From positions 23,882,707 through 23,946,706 of the forward strand of contig NW_024467121.1 in the NCBI RefSeq assembly GCF_017591425.1: a stretch of 64,000 bases of DNA, written 5' to 3'. This DNA comes from Ochotona curzoniae (taxonomy: Eukaryota > Chordata > Mammalia > Lagomorpha > Ochotonidae). The translations under genes were made by a program, and so were the position numbers. Numbering within the stretch: position 1 is the stretch's first letter; every line of letters begins with the position of its first letter. This document shows positions 1 through 10,245 of the stretch, piece by piece. The notes beneath the pieces were generated by a model, which worked only from the letters and a program-made list of their open reading frames with translations, was not told the DNA's origin and did not search any database.

Positions 1-11
1 AATTATTTTTT

Positions 12-335
12 TAAAGATTTATTTTTATTATTTTTTTTTATTGGAAAGGCGGATATACAGAGAGGAGAGACAGAGAGGAAGATCTTCCATCCAATGATTC
101 ACTCCCCAAGTGAGCGCAACGGCCCATACTATGCCGATCCGAAGCCAGGAGCCTCTTCCAGGTCTCCCACATGGGTGCAGGGTCCCAAAGCTTTGGGCCG
201 TCCTCGACTGCTTTCCCAGGTCACAGGCAGGGAGCTGGAAGGGAAGCAGGGCTGCCGGGATTAGAACCGGAGCCCATATGGGATCCCGGGCGTGCAAGGC
301 GAGGACTTTAACCACTGCGCCACTGTGCCGGGCCC
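12..335 (-). repeat. Lagomorph CSINE, antisense, near full length
   Basis: It reads in from a T-rich tail complement (AAAGATTTATTT) through GGAAGATCTTCCATCC, CACTCCCCAAGTGAGCGCAA, CCCATATGGGATCCC and ends CACTGTGCCGGGCCC. It belongs to the young subfamily. Confidence 0.92.
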
Positions 336-550
336 ATGATTTTTGAAGTCCATAACTTCTGGAATATAATGAAGTGTATAGTGTGTATATATCTTTTATA
401 CAGAAGGCACACCATGATTTATATTAATGCTCAATACTACAGTGGTGTTTACTTTAACTAGAAACTCTTATAAATATTTTCTGGACAATTAGTCATTTAA
501 TCCTTGCAGCAATACCTAAAGGTAGTTATTGTTTTGTTCATTTGTTTATT

Positions 551-1200
551 TTGTTAAGGTTTATTTATTTATTTTAAAAGTTAAAGAGAGGGCCCGGTCC
601 CATGGCCTAGCAGCTAAAGTCCTCACCTTGAACGCATCACGATCTCATATGGGTGCCAGTTCTAATCCCAGCGGCCCTGCTTCCCATCCAGCTCTCTGCT
701 TGTAGCCTTGGAAAGCAGTCAAGGATGGCCCAAAGCAGCGTGGGAGACCTGGAAGAGCTCCTGGGTACTGGCTTTGGATCAGTGCAGCTCCTGTTGTTGC
801 AGTCACTTGGGGAGTAAATCAATGAATGGAAGATCTTCCTCTCTGTCTCTCCTCCTCTCTATATATCTGACTTTGCAATAAAAATGAATTTTAAAAATAG
901 TTAAGGAGAAAGTGAGAAATAGAGATCTTTAATATTCTGGTTCATTCGCCATGATGGCCACAGTAGCCAGGCCTGGACCGAGTGAAAGTCAGGAGCCTGT
1001 AACTCCATCTGTTGTGCCGTGTGCGTGCAGGGACCCTAGGCTTTGGGACCCTGCATGCATGTCGGAAACCAGAAGAAACTCCTGGCCCCTGGTTTTGGAT
1101 CAGATCAACTCTAGCCACTATGGCTGCTTGGATAAGGAATCAGCTCTGTTTCTCCTCCTCTCTGTATATCTGAATATCGAATAAAACTAAGTAAATTCTT
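551..1200. repeat. Older SINE material: antisense part (551-590, 910-1040) joined to a sense part (1035-1200)
   Basis: Outside the younger insertion, 551-590 and 910-1040 read as an antisense CSINE (GAGATCTTTAAT, ATGATGGCCACAGTAGCCAG, GTGCAGGGACCC). From about 1035 the sequence reads as the sense 3' half (GGACCCTGCATG, AGAAGAAACTCCTGGC, CTGTATATCTGAATATCG). Confidence 0.75.
591..898 (+). repeat. CSINE, sense, inserted into an older SINE
   Basis: The head is GGGCCCGGTCCCATGGCCTAG and the tail is AATAAAAATGAATTTTAAAAA. Near-identical target-site duplications AGTTAA(A/G)GAGA lie at 579-589 and 899-909. Those duplications fall within an older antisense SINE. Confidence 0.92.
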
Positions 1201-1404
1201 TTTTTTAAGGATTTATTATTTCTTTCAATGATCACATTTCCGTAATTTTTTAAATCGGCTCACCTAGTGCTAGTGATTTCCGAAAAACTGCTTCACTAAT
1301 TTTACTCAAGTTGAAAAATCTAAAGCAATCATGCCATTTCCTGTGCATATCCATATTACAAAAGGGAGCTTTTCTTTGATGGATCTTAGAATTGCAACTT
1401 CTCT

Positions 1405-2000
1405 ATCCTTTTTTTTTTATTTCTTTTTATTACTATCATTTTATGATACAGCTCCTTAGGCCCTGGGATTTCCCTTATTCCCTCCCCAATTTCCTGCCCC
1501 TCTATGTCATTACTATAGCGTAGTTCTCCCTACACATTCATATGTTCATTATTGTGGGCATGGACAATGGCAGAGAGTCCAGCATCCTATTGTCAAGATA
1601 TAGTAAACAGTTTCATTGGGAGTGCATCTTTGTCTGGAAACAGAGATGCGTACCAAACTGCATCCTCACATCTGGATATGACAGTCTATTACACAGTTAC
1701 TATACATCCCCTTAAATGAAAAGCCACAAAACAAAATCAACAACAGGAGGGAAAAAAAGAAATTAGCAACACCATAAAGTTAAATAACATGCTACTGAAT
1801 GACTAATGTATCGCTGAAGAAATGAAATTCAAGAACTTAACTTAAAGAAAATGATGTTACTGTATGATCTATGAGTCGTTGAATTTAATCAAAGAAAGTG
1901 TGTTGAAAGGATAAAACTAACCAAAAAAGTCAGGGTTGATATTAATGGGTGGTAATTTGGTCCTGTCAGTTTAGCAATGGCTCATTGATCTTCTGTTGTT
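1405..2000 (-). mobile_element. Lagomorph L1 3' UTR, antisense
   Basis: It starts with a poly-T run (1411-1420) and the ATGATACAGCTCCTTAGGCC segment. It shares order and wording with 6640-7110 (CATGATACAGCTTTCTAGAT; TAGCAGTTTCATTAAGAGTC versus AACAGTTTCATTGGGAGTGC), so both are copies of one L1 3' UTR family on the minus strand. Confidence 0.7.
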
Positions 2001-2020
2001 ACTTCTGTTTTTGCATTGTT

Positions 2021-2341
2021 TAAAATTTTTTTTTATTTTTATTGCAAAATCAGATATATACAGCGAGGAGGAGAGACAAATATCTTCCATCTGATGATTC
2101 ACTCCCCAAGTGACATCAGTGTCCAGTGCTGTGCCAATCCAAAGCCAGTTGCCTAGATCCTGTTCCAGTTCTCCCACGTGACTGCAGGGTCCTAAGCCTT
2201 TGTGCCATCCTCGACTGCTTTCCTAGGCCACAAGCAGGGAGCTGAATAGGAAGTAGGACTGCTGCGATTAGAAGCGGCACCTACGTGTGATCCTGATGCC
2301 TTCAAGGCAAGGACCTTAGCTGCTAGGCTACAGCACCAGGC
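2021..2341 (-). repeat. CSINE, antisense, full length
   Basis: It runs from TTTTTTTTTATTTTTATTGC through GATATATACAGCGAGGAGGA, CACTCCCCAAGTGACATCAG, to GCTACAGCACCAGGC. It interrupts the L1 fragments on either side. Confidence 0.9.
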
Positions 2342-2344
2342 ACT

Positions 2345-4035
2345 CTTGTTTTTACTTTACGGGGATGTTCTTTGCATTTGCCTTTGATTTTTGTGTGGCC
2401 CTTCTCCTTTTCTCTGTGAAGAGAACACCTTTAGGTATCATTTGTAGGGCAGATTTGGAAAGAGGCATATTTTAACTTTCCTTTACTATGGAAGAATTTT
2501 ATTTCATGTTTAAAGACAAAGCAAAGTTTTGCTGGGTATATTATCCTGGGTGACAATTTCTAAATCTGAGATTCTTTCTTCTGCTTGCTTTATTGTATTT
2601 TGGAGACCCTCCACTCTACTTTTAATTTGCTCCACTGTATTCTTCATTTCTGATATATCAACTTTCATTTGGTTCATTTCCAGTGTGCCATATTCCTTAA
2701 ATTCCTTGGATGCCTGCATGACGTGCTTCTTCTTGTTAATAAGAAGCTTCATAGCAAGTGTTTTGAATTCTAGATCCCCCATTTTCTCGATGTCTTCCTC
2801 AGTGAACTCTGAGGTTGGCAAAGCTTTTGCTCCTTTGCAGAGAAGTCTTCAGTAATATTCATTGTGCCTCTGTCTCTTCTTTTGCTGTTGGTCATTGTAT
2901 GTCTGGTTATCAGATTCTTCTCCTTGGGGCAGGTTTCTAAGCTCTGTCACCCACAGATCTACAGTTTGATTTTACTTATTGCAGTTGCTACATGGCTCTT
3001 TGTTTGCAGTCAGCTGTGCCTTTCCCTCCAGTGAGTTCAGGTCTGGGTTCTTGTGATAGATTTCCACCATAGCCTCTGTAGCCCCAGCTCCTGGTACACC
3101 AGTCTCCACCCTGTAGTACCATGCTGAGACTGCACCTTTGTGTGTACAACCTTTCTCCCACTTCCAGTTTGAGCAGGTCCCGGGATTAGGGAGACAGCAG
3201 GAGTCCTGAATAGCTAGGTTGTTGTGGTGCTGATCTGCAGGAACCTGTTGGACGTTAGGTCAGCAGCCACATATACCTATTTTTGCCTGTCTGATGCCAT
3301 AGTTGGTATTATTTTCCTGTGGGGCCAGTGCTATGCAGTGAGCTCAGCAGGTTCTCATCAAACTCAGGGCGTGTGCAGCTCACTGTTGTCCCTGCAGTCC
3401 TTCTTTGTCACACCATAGGAAATGGTACCTGATGTGCCACTACTAGAGTTCTTGATCTGCTGGCTGTAAGATCTGAGGGCTGCCTGGACCTGTCTTGGGT
3501 GAAACCTGTACGATGCCATGTTAAGTTCAGTAAGCCAGCTCACTCCCAGCTCAGTGCATGTGCAGTACTGCCCCCCAGCTTTGCCTTCTTAAACAAAATG
3601 TCGCCAGATTCGGCTCCAGGCAGCGAACTGGAGTATTAAATCCACCCTTTTCCAGCACCTCCTGTCTGAGATCTGCTGCTCTGTCTGTGCTCCTGGTCAA
3701 AACAAACAGATCAGCAGGATGGACAGTTCTTTATCTGGGTTCACCTCCTGAGTTTCAAGTGAATGTCCCTTCCCACCTGGTTGCTGGTATAGTACCACCT
3801 GCTGGTGGAGTTCAGATCGCCACTTGCTGAATGCTACTGGGGTATCAGTCACTGCAACAACACACTGTTGTGTCCGCTGCTTTCCTGTGTCTGTCAGACT
3901 CCAGGTACCCCTCTGCTGTTGTTTTGTTCTCTCCTGTTTTCTGGAATGTGCCCTCTCTGCTTCACACTGTCTAATATTTCTCTGTTTAAACGTGTCTTTA
4001 CCCTATTCTGCCATCTAGATTCTCCAATAAGTAAA
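2345..4035 (-). mobile_element. Lagomorph L1: 5' UTR and start of ORF1, antisense; ORF2 absent
   Basis: The minus strand has a 5' UTR from about 4035 to 2897, then an ATG at about 2896 with a basic N-terminus. A coiled-coil ORF1p-like open frame (2510-2821, residues such as KVDISEMKNTVEQIKSRVEG) follows in a shifted frame. L1 ORF1p is an RNA-binding trimeric coiled-coil chaperone; this copy is disrupted by a frameshift and a stop. Very similar sequence recurs at 55267-56840. No ORF2 (endonuclease/reverse transcriptase) sequence is visible. The 5' UTR has internal units repeating about every 212 bp. Confidence 0.8.
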
Positions 4036-4167
4036 ATCTTAAAAGAAAAATACAGGATATGGAAAATAGTTCACTGACCTGGAAGAATCTATAAAACTAG
4101 CAGAGATCTCAGAGTCAAATTTTGAATGCACACCAAGGAAAACTTAATTTGATCATTTGAACATGCT

Positions 4168-4490
4168 TTTTTAAAAAAAAATTCTTTTTTTTTTTTAAAT
4201 TTAGAAGAGCTACAGAGAAAGAGGGAGAGACACAGAGTGAGAAAGACAGAGATCCTTCATCGCTATTGTACACCCCAAATGGCTGCAGTGGCCAGGGCTG
4301 AGCCAGGCCAGAACTAACACCCGCGAATGTCAGACTGGTCTCCCATGTGTGTGCATGGACACAAACACTTGGATCATCCCCTGGCTAAAATCCCTGGCCA
4401 TTAGCAGAGAATTGGCCCAGAAGTAGCCACATCTTGAACCAGCATCCATTTGGGGATGCTAATATCATATCACATAACGTTGGCCTGAGA
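4168..4490 (-). repeat. Older CSINE, antisense
   Basis: It is a diverged antisense copy running from poly-T through ACAGAGAAAGAGGGAGAGAC, ATGGCTGCAGTGGCCAGGGC, CCCATGTGTGTGCATGGAC, to AACGTTGGCCTGAG. Confidence 0.8.
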
Positions 4491-4828
4491 CACTTATCAC
4501 AATACTTTTAAAGCCAACTTTCAATTGTGAAATATAAATTACTAATTTCATGATTTGTTTTATAAGTATACTGTGTCAGTAACAATTAAAATTAATTTGC
4601 TGCTTGGTTGCCAATTCTTATAAATTAAAAATCAAATATTTTTGATGGAAAGATAACCTTCCAGAAATAATAATAGAATGTCAGCTTCTTCATTTTTCTT
4701 GTATCTAGAATTATGTTTTCCACGGTTCTAAGGTTCTAAAATCTTTGTAATACTATACCCTGAAAACTTCTGAAAGCAAATAATCACATCAGAGAAATTA
4801 AGTTCTCCTAAAGTCATATGAATATTTT

Positions 4829-5135
4829 AGGCCTGGCGCAGTTCCCTAGTGGCTAAAGTTCTTGCCTTACCTGTACCGGGATCCCATATGGGCCAGTTCT
4901 TATCCTGGATGCTCAGCTTCTCTTCCAGCCTCCTGCTTGTGGCGTGGAAAAGCAGTCAAGGAGAGCCCAAAGCCTTGGGACACTGCACTTGTGTAGGAGA
5001 CCCAGAAGAGGTTCTTGGCTCCTAGGTTTGGGTTGGCTCAACTCTGGCCTTTGTGGCTACTTGGGGAATGAACCAGTGGATGGAAGATCTTTCTCTGTTT
5101 GTCTTTGTAAATCTGACCTTCCAGTGGGAAAAAAA
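4829..5135 (+). repeat. CSINE, sense, with 18-bp target-site duplications
   Basis: The head is GGCCTGGCGCAGTTCCCTAG, with the internal CCCATATGGG palindrome and an A-rich tail. Target-site duplications AAGTCATATGAATATTTT (4811-4828) and AAGTTATGTGAATATTTT (5136-5153) differ at two positions. Confidence 0.92.
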
Positions 5136-5399
5136 AAGTTATGTGAATATTTTGAATCCTATTAAGAAGAAAAAATTGCCTTCAACTTATCTGTCGTTAA
5201 CACTTTTCCACTTGTTAGCTTTGTCTCCATGTTAATTTAAGTTGTAAATACTTTCTAAATTTGGAAACTTTCAAATTGTATCTCATTTTTAGCGAGTTGC
5301 ATCTCATTTTTAATGTGTTTCCCAGTCTTTGTATTTTGAAATACTTAAATAGACAAGCCAGGATGTATGTCTCAAGCGGAATGAGATATCATCATTGCA

Positions 5400-5645
5400 G
5401 CTTTGTGCAGATTTATAGAGAGAAGGAGCTATGTAAGAGTATCTTATCCTCCGGTTAACTCCCCATGTGGCCATAACTGTCATAGTAGGGCCAGGCTGAA
5501 GCCAGGAACCAGCAGCTTCTTCTGACTCTCTCAAGTGAATGCATGAAATGGATCAGAAGTGGAGCAGTCAAGAAAGTGATGGAGGCCACAAATGAACCGA
5601 TTATTCCACAGGCCTGCCTCTACCACTTGACTTACTTCACAGGGC
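5400..5645 (-). repeat. Degenerate CSINE fragment, antisense
   Basis: The segment GATTTATAGAGAGAAGGAGC, CTCCCCATGTGGCCATAACT, GGCTGAAGCCAGGAACCAGC, GATCAGAAGTGGAGCAGTC follows antisense SINE order with gaps. Confidence 0.7.
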
Positions 5646-6173
5646 AGGATGTTTGATTTTAATCCTCATTTCTGTAGTCCCTCCAGACTCTATGCATGCA
5701 TTTGAAAATATACTGAAATAGTTTTAATTGAGGAGCTTTACATTAATAAAGCTAAAGAGTATTAAAGAATGAGCACTTTCATATTCCTTGAGATTTTTGT
5801 TGTTAGGATTTTATTTTTATTATTTTTTCTAGTGGTTATCATGATGGACAAGGAAAAGAAAGCCATTTTATTTGTGTTTTGGCTACCCCACACTGTTCAT
5901 CTCGCCACATCTTCATTGTATCTATGGCTAGATTTTATTGTACCATGCCATGAGGAGGAAAATGAGAATTAAAGACAATGGAGACAGGATTTATCTAACT
6001 TCGTATCTTCTATATTTCTAGTAAACCAGGCTGTGCAGTAAATGCTGCCTTTCCATTTAATTTTTATACTTGATATTTTTAGAAACAGATTTCTAAATAA
6101 ATTGCTTATTAACTAGTGCTCCTTTGAAATAGGAATGACAAGTGAATAATGAGTGAGTTCCTCATGGACTCAT

Positions 6174-6212
<39 letters not shown>
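6174..6212. repeat. (TG)n microsatellite
   Basis: About 19 nearly perfect TG dinucleotides with one C interruption near the 3' end. Confidence 0.97.
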
Positions 6213-6214
<2 letters not shown>

Positions 6215-6639
6215 GAGGGGTTTCTCATTGCTTAGCCACATAACTTTCACTTGGGTAGTGAAGCAGTATATATTACTCCATTACATAAAGGGTGAGCCAA
6301 GCAAAAACAAACTTATATAAAGGAATCATGTATAAACCAGTCATGCTTATTGGACTTAATCAAGTGCAGAATGTTTTACATAGTAAAGCAAAAATCTGAA
6401 AATAAACCCAGACAGCTTTGGTGGGTTTATTAAAATATAAAGAATGTCCAGTGCAGTTTATTATTGTGAAAATTATATTGCCAAGATTTGAGAGTAAACA
6501 CTCAAAGTCTAAATAGCTATCTTTTTGTTGAGAAAAAGAGAGATTAACATTCTAAGAAACTGCTAAAACTTGACTTTTTGTCATTAAGGATCATGTTAGA
6601 TTAGTCATTTTTTCCCTAAACTATTTACAATTATTATTG

Positions 6640-7110
6640 TTATTTTCCATGATACAGCTTTCTAGATATAGGGATTCCTCCCTTCCCCTCCTTCTCCATT
6701 CCCCCCGCCAAACATTTTCCCTCATAGTATTACAGTAATATAGTCCTTCAGCTACAGTTACAATTCCAACTTTCTGCTCTTTAAGTATATCATGGTATTA
6801 TAAGTATAGGCAGTGGAAAACAGTCTGGTATTAAATTGTCGAGGTGTATTTAGCAGTTTCATTAAGAGTCCTTTTTTCTACAGTAGATGCGCACACTGCA
6901 GTGTTTCCTCACTTCCTGCTACGCCAGTCTCCAGGTCATTTATAAGAGCATATGTCTATACTTATTTACCTACACACCTGTTTGTTTTGTGTTTTGTATG
7001 AAGGGTGCCTGCCTTATATCAGAGAATGCAGGGTATCTGTCCTTTTGATACTGACTTATTTCACTGAGCATAATGGTCTTCATTTTTGATGGAAGGAAAA
7101 ACAGTGAATT
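6640..7110 (-). mobile_element. Lagomorph L1 3' UTR, antisense
   Basis: CCATGATACAGCTTTCTAGA, a C/T-rich block (6683-6705) and TTATTTCACTGAGCATAATG are the reverse complement of the L1 3' UTR pattern (CATTATGCTCAGTGAAATAA). It is the same family as 1405-2000. Confidence 0.75.
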
Positions 7111-7146
7111 TTGGAAAAGGTAGTTTTTATATTGAAAATGATTAGT

Positions 7147-7477
7147 GGGCCTGGCAGCGTGGCCTAGTGGCTAAAGTCCTCGCTTTGAACATGCCGGGAT
7201 CCCATATGGGCCCAGTTCTAATCCCAGCAGCTCCACTCCCATCCAGCTCCCTGCTTGTGGCCTGGGAAAGCAGTTGAGGACGGCCCAAAGCCTTGGGACC
7301 CTGCACTTTTGTTGGAGACCTGGAAGAAGTTCCTGGAACCTGGCTTCGAATTGGCATAGCTCTGGCCATTGCGCTCACTTGGGGAGTGAATCAATGGACG
7401 GAAGATCATCCTCTCTGTCTCTCCTCTCTGTATATCTGACTTTGTAATAATAAAAATAAATAAATCTTAAAAAAAGG
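7147..7477 (+). repeat. CSINE, sense, full length with target-site duplications
   Basis: The head is GGGCCTGGCAGCGTGGCCTAG and the tail is AATAAAAATAAATAAATCTT plus poly-A. Duplications AAATGATTAGT lie at 7136-7146 and 7478-7488. Confidence 0.94.
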
Positions 7478-8907
7478 AAATGATTAGTTAGCTATTCTCT
7501 TTTACTTCTTAATATAATTTACTATTAAATATAATTTAGACTTGTTATTTGGAAGTAGACTTCTATATCTTCTACTGTACGCTTGATTAGAGAGATTTTA
7601 CTGTCCCATTCTGTAATCCCAGAGTCAATATGTTTGAGATTGTTTCACTGTTATGATACTGTGAGCAAATCGGTTACAACTCCTGATGAATCCCATCAAG
7701 AATACGTAATATTTGAACAGTTTTATCCAAAGACCAAATACTTCACTTAATTAGAAAATGATATGAAACATCTTAGTATCCCTCTTTCTTTTTCTTGCTG
7801 ATAAATTGTGAATGATTTTTGTGCCAGTGTGTTTAGAAAAACACACTTGATTTTTTGTCTGTAGGGGAATATCTTTCATTTGAACATAGGCTTCAACCGT
7901 CTTGATGATAGACAAGATTCTTTGGTTTCCACAGCAATAAAGCAGTTAAATCTTCATTTTTTAAAATTTATTTTTACTATCTGATAACATACAGGAAACC
8001 ATTTTAGTTGTTTTCATTAATGTGTATTTTATGTAGGTATCAATATTTGTACTTTAATATTAATTTCTGAGACAAGAGAAGGATAATAGTGTTTCTGAAT
8101 TAGTTTCTCTTGCCAATTTTTGTTGATAATTTGAGATTTACAATTCAGCTTTCTTCTGAGGATTTTTGATGATTGCACACACCCTGCTATATAAAAATGT
8201 GAACTAATATTTTTTAGAATTATTGATTGCCAAATGCACTTTCTATTCTTATTTCTTTTATGCTGCCGCTCACATTGAAATTCAAGCACAGTATATTTAG
8301 ATCTTTACTCTTTTAGTCTTAGAAAGTGTGTCTTGCAAAGATCACACATCAGTATTATTCTGGTGTTCTGAAAGTCAAGTCTCTATTGAATCAATGGTAA
8401 GTGGGATGATTCTAAAACATTGCTTACTTATGACTTCATGTTTACATATTTATTTGAGCACCTGTTCTCCTTTGAGCTCTATGTTTGTAGACACTTATCC
8501 TCTGACTTGATAAATTCATGCTTTTTTCTATCATTCTCTATATATAGATATATTGAAGGTGCATCTCTATCAACATTTGATTTAAACTCTTTTTCATCTA
8601 GATGAGCTCTGTATCTAAATTGTCACTATATGGCGCTAGCCATACCAGGTTGATCTCTTAACTGATTTCTTATCTTTTTGATTCATTGCTGCTACTTATC
8701 TTGCATCCCTTATTGATTATTGAATGGCATGTTTATTTCTCAGGTTCTTTTTTTCATGGCATTTTTTAATTGATATAGATGTCATTGTTTTTCATACAGA
8801 CTGATCTAGCTTCTGAGTTTTATAAATTACTACACGTGGGCATTTCTAGACTCTGAAGTTCTAGATGTTCCCAAATCTTTTGAATTTTCTCTTATTTCTC
8901 TTACTAG

Positions 8908-9393
8908 GGTGCAGCGTAGATGCCAATGCCAAGCAAGTTGAGGAACAGCCTTCTGCAGCCACAAATGAAGAAGCACTTTTTCCTTTCTGTAGGGAACCAA
9001 GTTATTTTGAAATTCCTACAAAAGAGTTCCAGCAACTATCACAAATAACAGAGAGCACTATTCATGAGATTCCAACAAAAGACACGTCAAGTCCTCATAC
9101 AGCAGGTGCAGGGCATGCTTCATTTACCATTGAATTTGATGACAGTACCCCAGGAAAGGTAACCATTAGAGACCATGTGACAAAATTTGCTTCTGATCAA
9201 CGCCACAAGTCAAAGAAATCTTCCCCTGGGACTCAAGACTTGCCGGGAATTCAAACAGGAATGATGGCACCGGAAAACAAAGTAGCTGACTGGCTAGCAC
9301 AAAACAACCCTCCACAAATGGTATGGGAAAGAACAGAAGAGGATTCAAAAAGTATTAAAAGTGATGTTCCAGTATACTTGAAAAGGTTGAAAG
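8908..9393 (+). CDS. CEP170: CEP170 exon A (486 nt, 162 codons, phase 1-1)
   Basis: The acceptor is a pyrimidine-rich tract ending TTACTAG at 8901-8907 and the donor is AAAG|GTAAAG at 9393/9394. The exon starts with two bases of a split Gly codon and ends with the first base of another Gly codon, which exon B completes to read KRLKG-NKHDD. The protein includes [53 protein letters not shown], a basic [14 protein letters not shown] patch and [20 protein letters not shown]. These match the CEP170 region following the FHA domain. It is acidic, Ser/Thr-rich and probably mostly disordered. The open frame continues upstream into the intron (apparent start at 8865), but that hydrophobic stretch is translated intron. 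Near the start it has two residues (Asn-Ala) that I do not recall in human, from a 6-bp microduplication. Confidence 0.96.
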
Positions 9394-10024
9394 GTAAAGT
9401 GAATTGATCATTTCAGAAATTTGGAAAAACAAAATTCTGATTTTTATACCAAACAACCATTTGATAATTACTGATCATTTCAGAACTTCCTATTTTAGAA
9501 AAAGTAAAATTTGATCTCTGTAGTAAACAACTTTCAGCAATTATGTCGTAGAAAATTTCTTCTCTTTTCAAGTTTATATTTAGCCATAAACCACAACTGT
9601 AACATTGCCCTGGCCAATTTGCTCATTATTTGTCTTTTTTTTTTTCAAATATATATATATATATTTGTCTTGTGGCATTATAAAATGTTATCAGTTCACC
9701 AGTGGAATTTCCTAGAAGACAGTTCCCATCATTTTCTTAATTTAAGAAAAGATATGTTGGATTCTGTTCTTCAGTATGATGCTTCCAGTAAAATATCAAT
9801 ATCTAAATTTTGGAATAAATTTTAAAACATTTGGTATGGGCCAAAAGTTCCATGTAGGCACAAGATATGATTAATTTAGTACTTCGAACTATTTCCAGGT
9901 GGTTTTTCACAGAACAAATATTTTTGGTTTAGAAATATTTGCTAATAATCTATTAATCTTGGAATTTTGTAAGGTTTATGAAAACCAATTGAATGTTCAT
10001 TTATGAAATATGTATGCTTTTAAA

Positions 10025-10245
10025 AATAAAAAGATTATTTATTTGAAAGGCAGGAAATAGATGTTTCATCTGCTAGTTCAGTTCCCAAATGGCAATAATA
10101 GGCTGGAACTTGGTGAAGCTAAAGCCAGTAGCCAGGATCTCCATCCAGGTCTATCATATGGATGGCAGGGACTCATGTACTTGAGCTAAGGTGCTGGTGT
10201 CCCAAGTGGTGTCTTAACTTACTGTGACATAACACCTGCCCCCAC
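10025..10245 (-). repeat. Older CSINE, antisense, degenerate
   Basis: AAGATTATTTATTTGAAAGGCAG, TTCATCTGCTAGTTCAGTTCC, CATATGGATGGCAGGGACTC and CATAACACCTGCCCC follow the antisense SINE order. Confidence 0.75.

Larger units (their letters stand above)
1..8907 (+). other. CEP170: Intron upstream of exon A (5' part outside the window)
   Basis: No exon was recognised here. It holds about eight SINE copies, an internally deleted antisense lagomorph L1 (about 1405-4035), a second antisense L1 3' UTR (about 6640-7110) and a (TG)n run at 6174-6212. From 7490 to 8900 I see only unannotated A/T-rich intron DNA. Confidence 0.85.

Noticed and set aside
591..660. tRNA gene at SINE heads
   Set aside because: The heads have tRNA-like promoter boxes because the SINE is tRNA-derived; no complete cloverleaf is present.
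2510..2821. Coiled-coil minus-strand ORF as a host gene
   Set aside because: It lies next to an L1 5' UTR and recurs with that UTR at 55267-56840, so it is decayed L1 ORF1.
8865..8907. Signal-peptide-like start ([14 protein letters not shown]) in front of exon A
   Set aside because: It is translation of the pyrimidine tract before the acceptor at 8907; the joined CEP170 frame begins at 8908.
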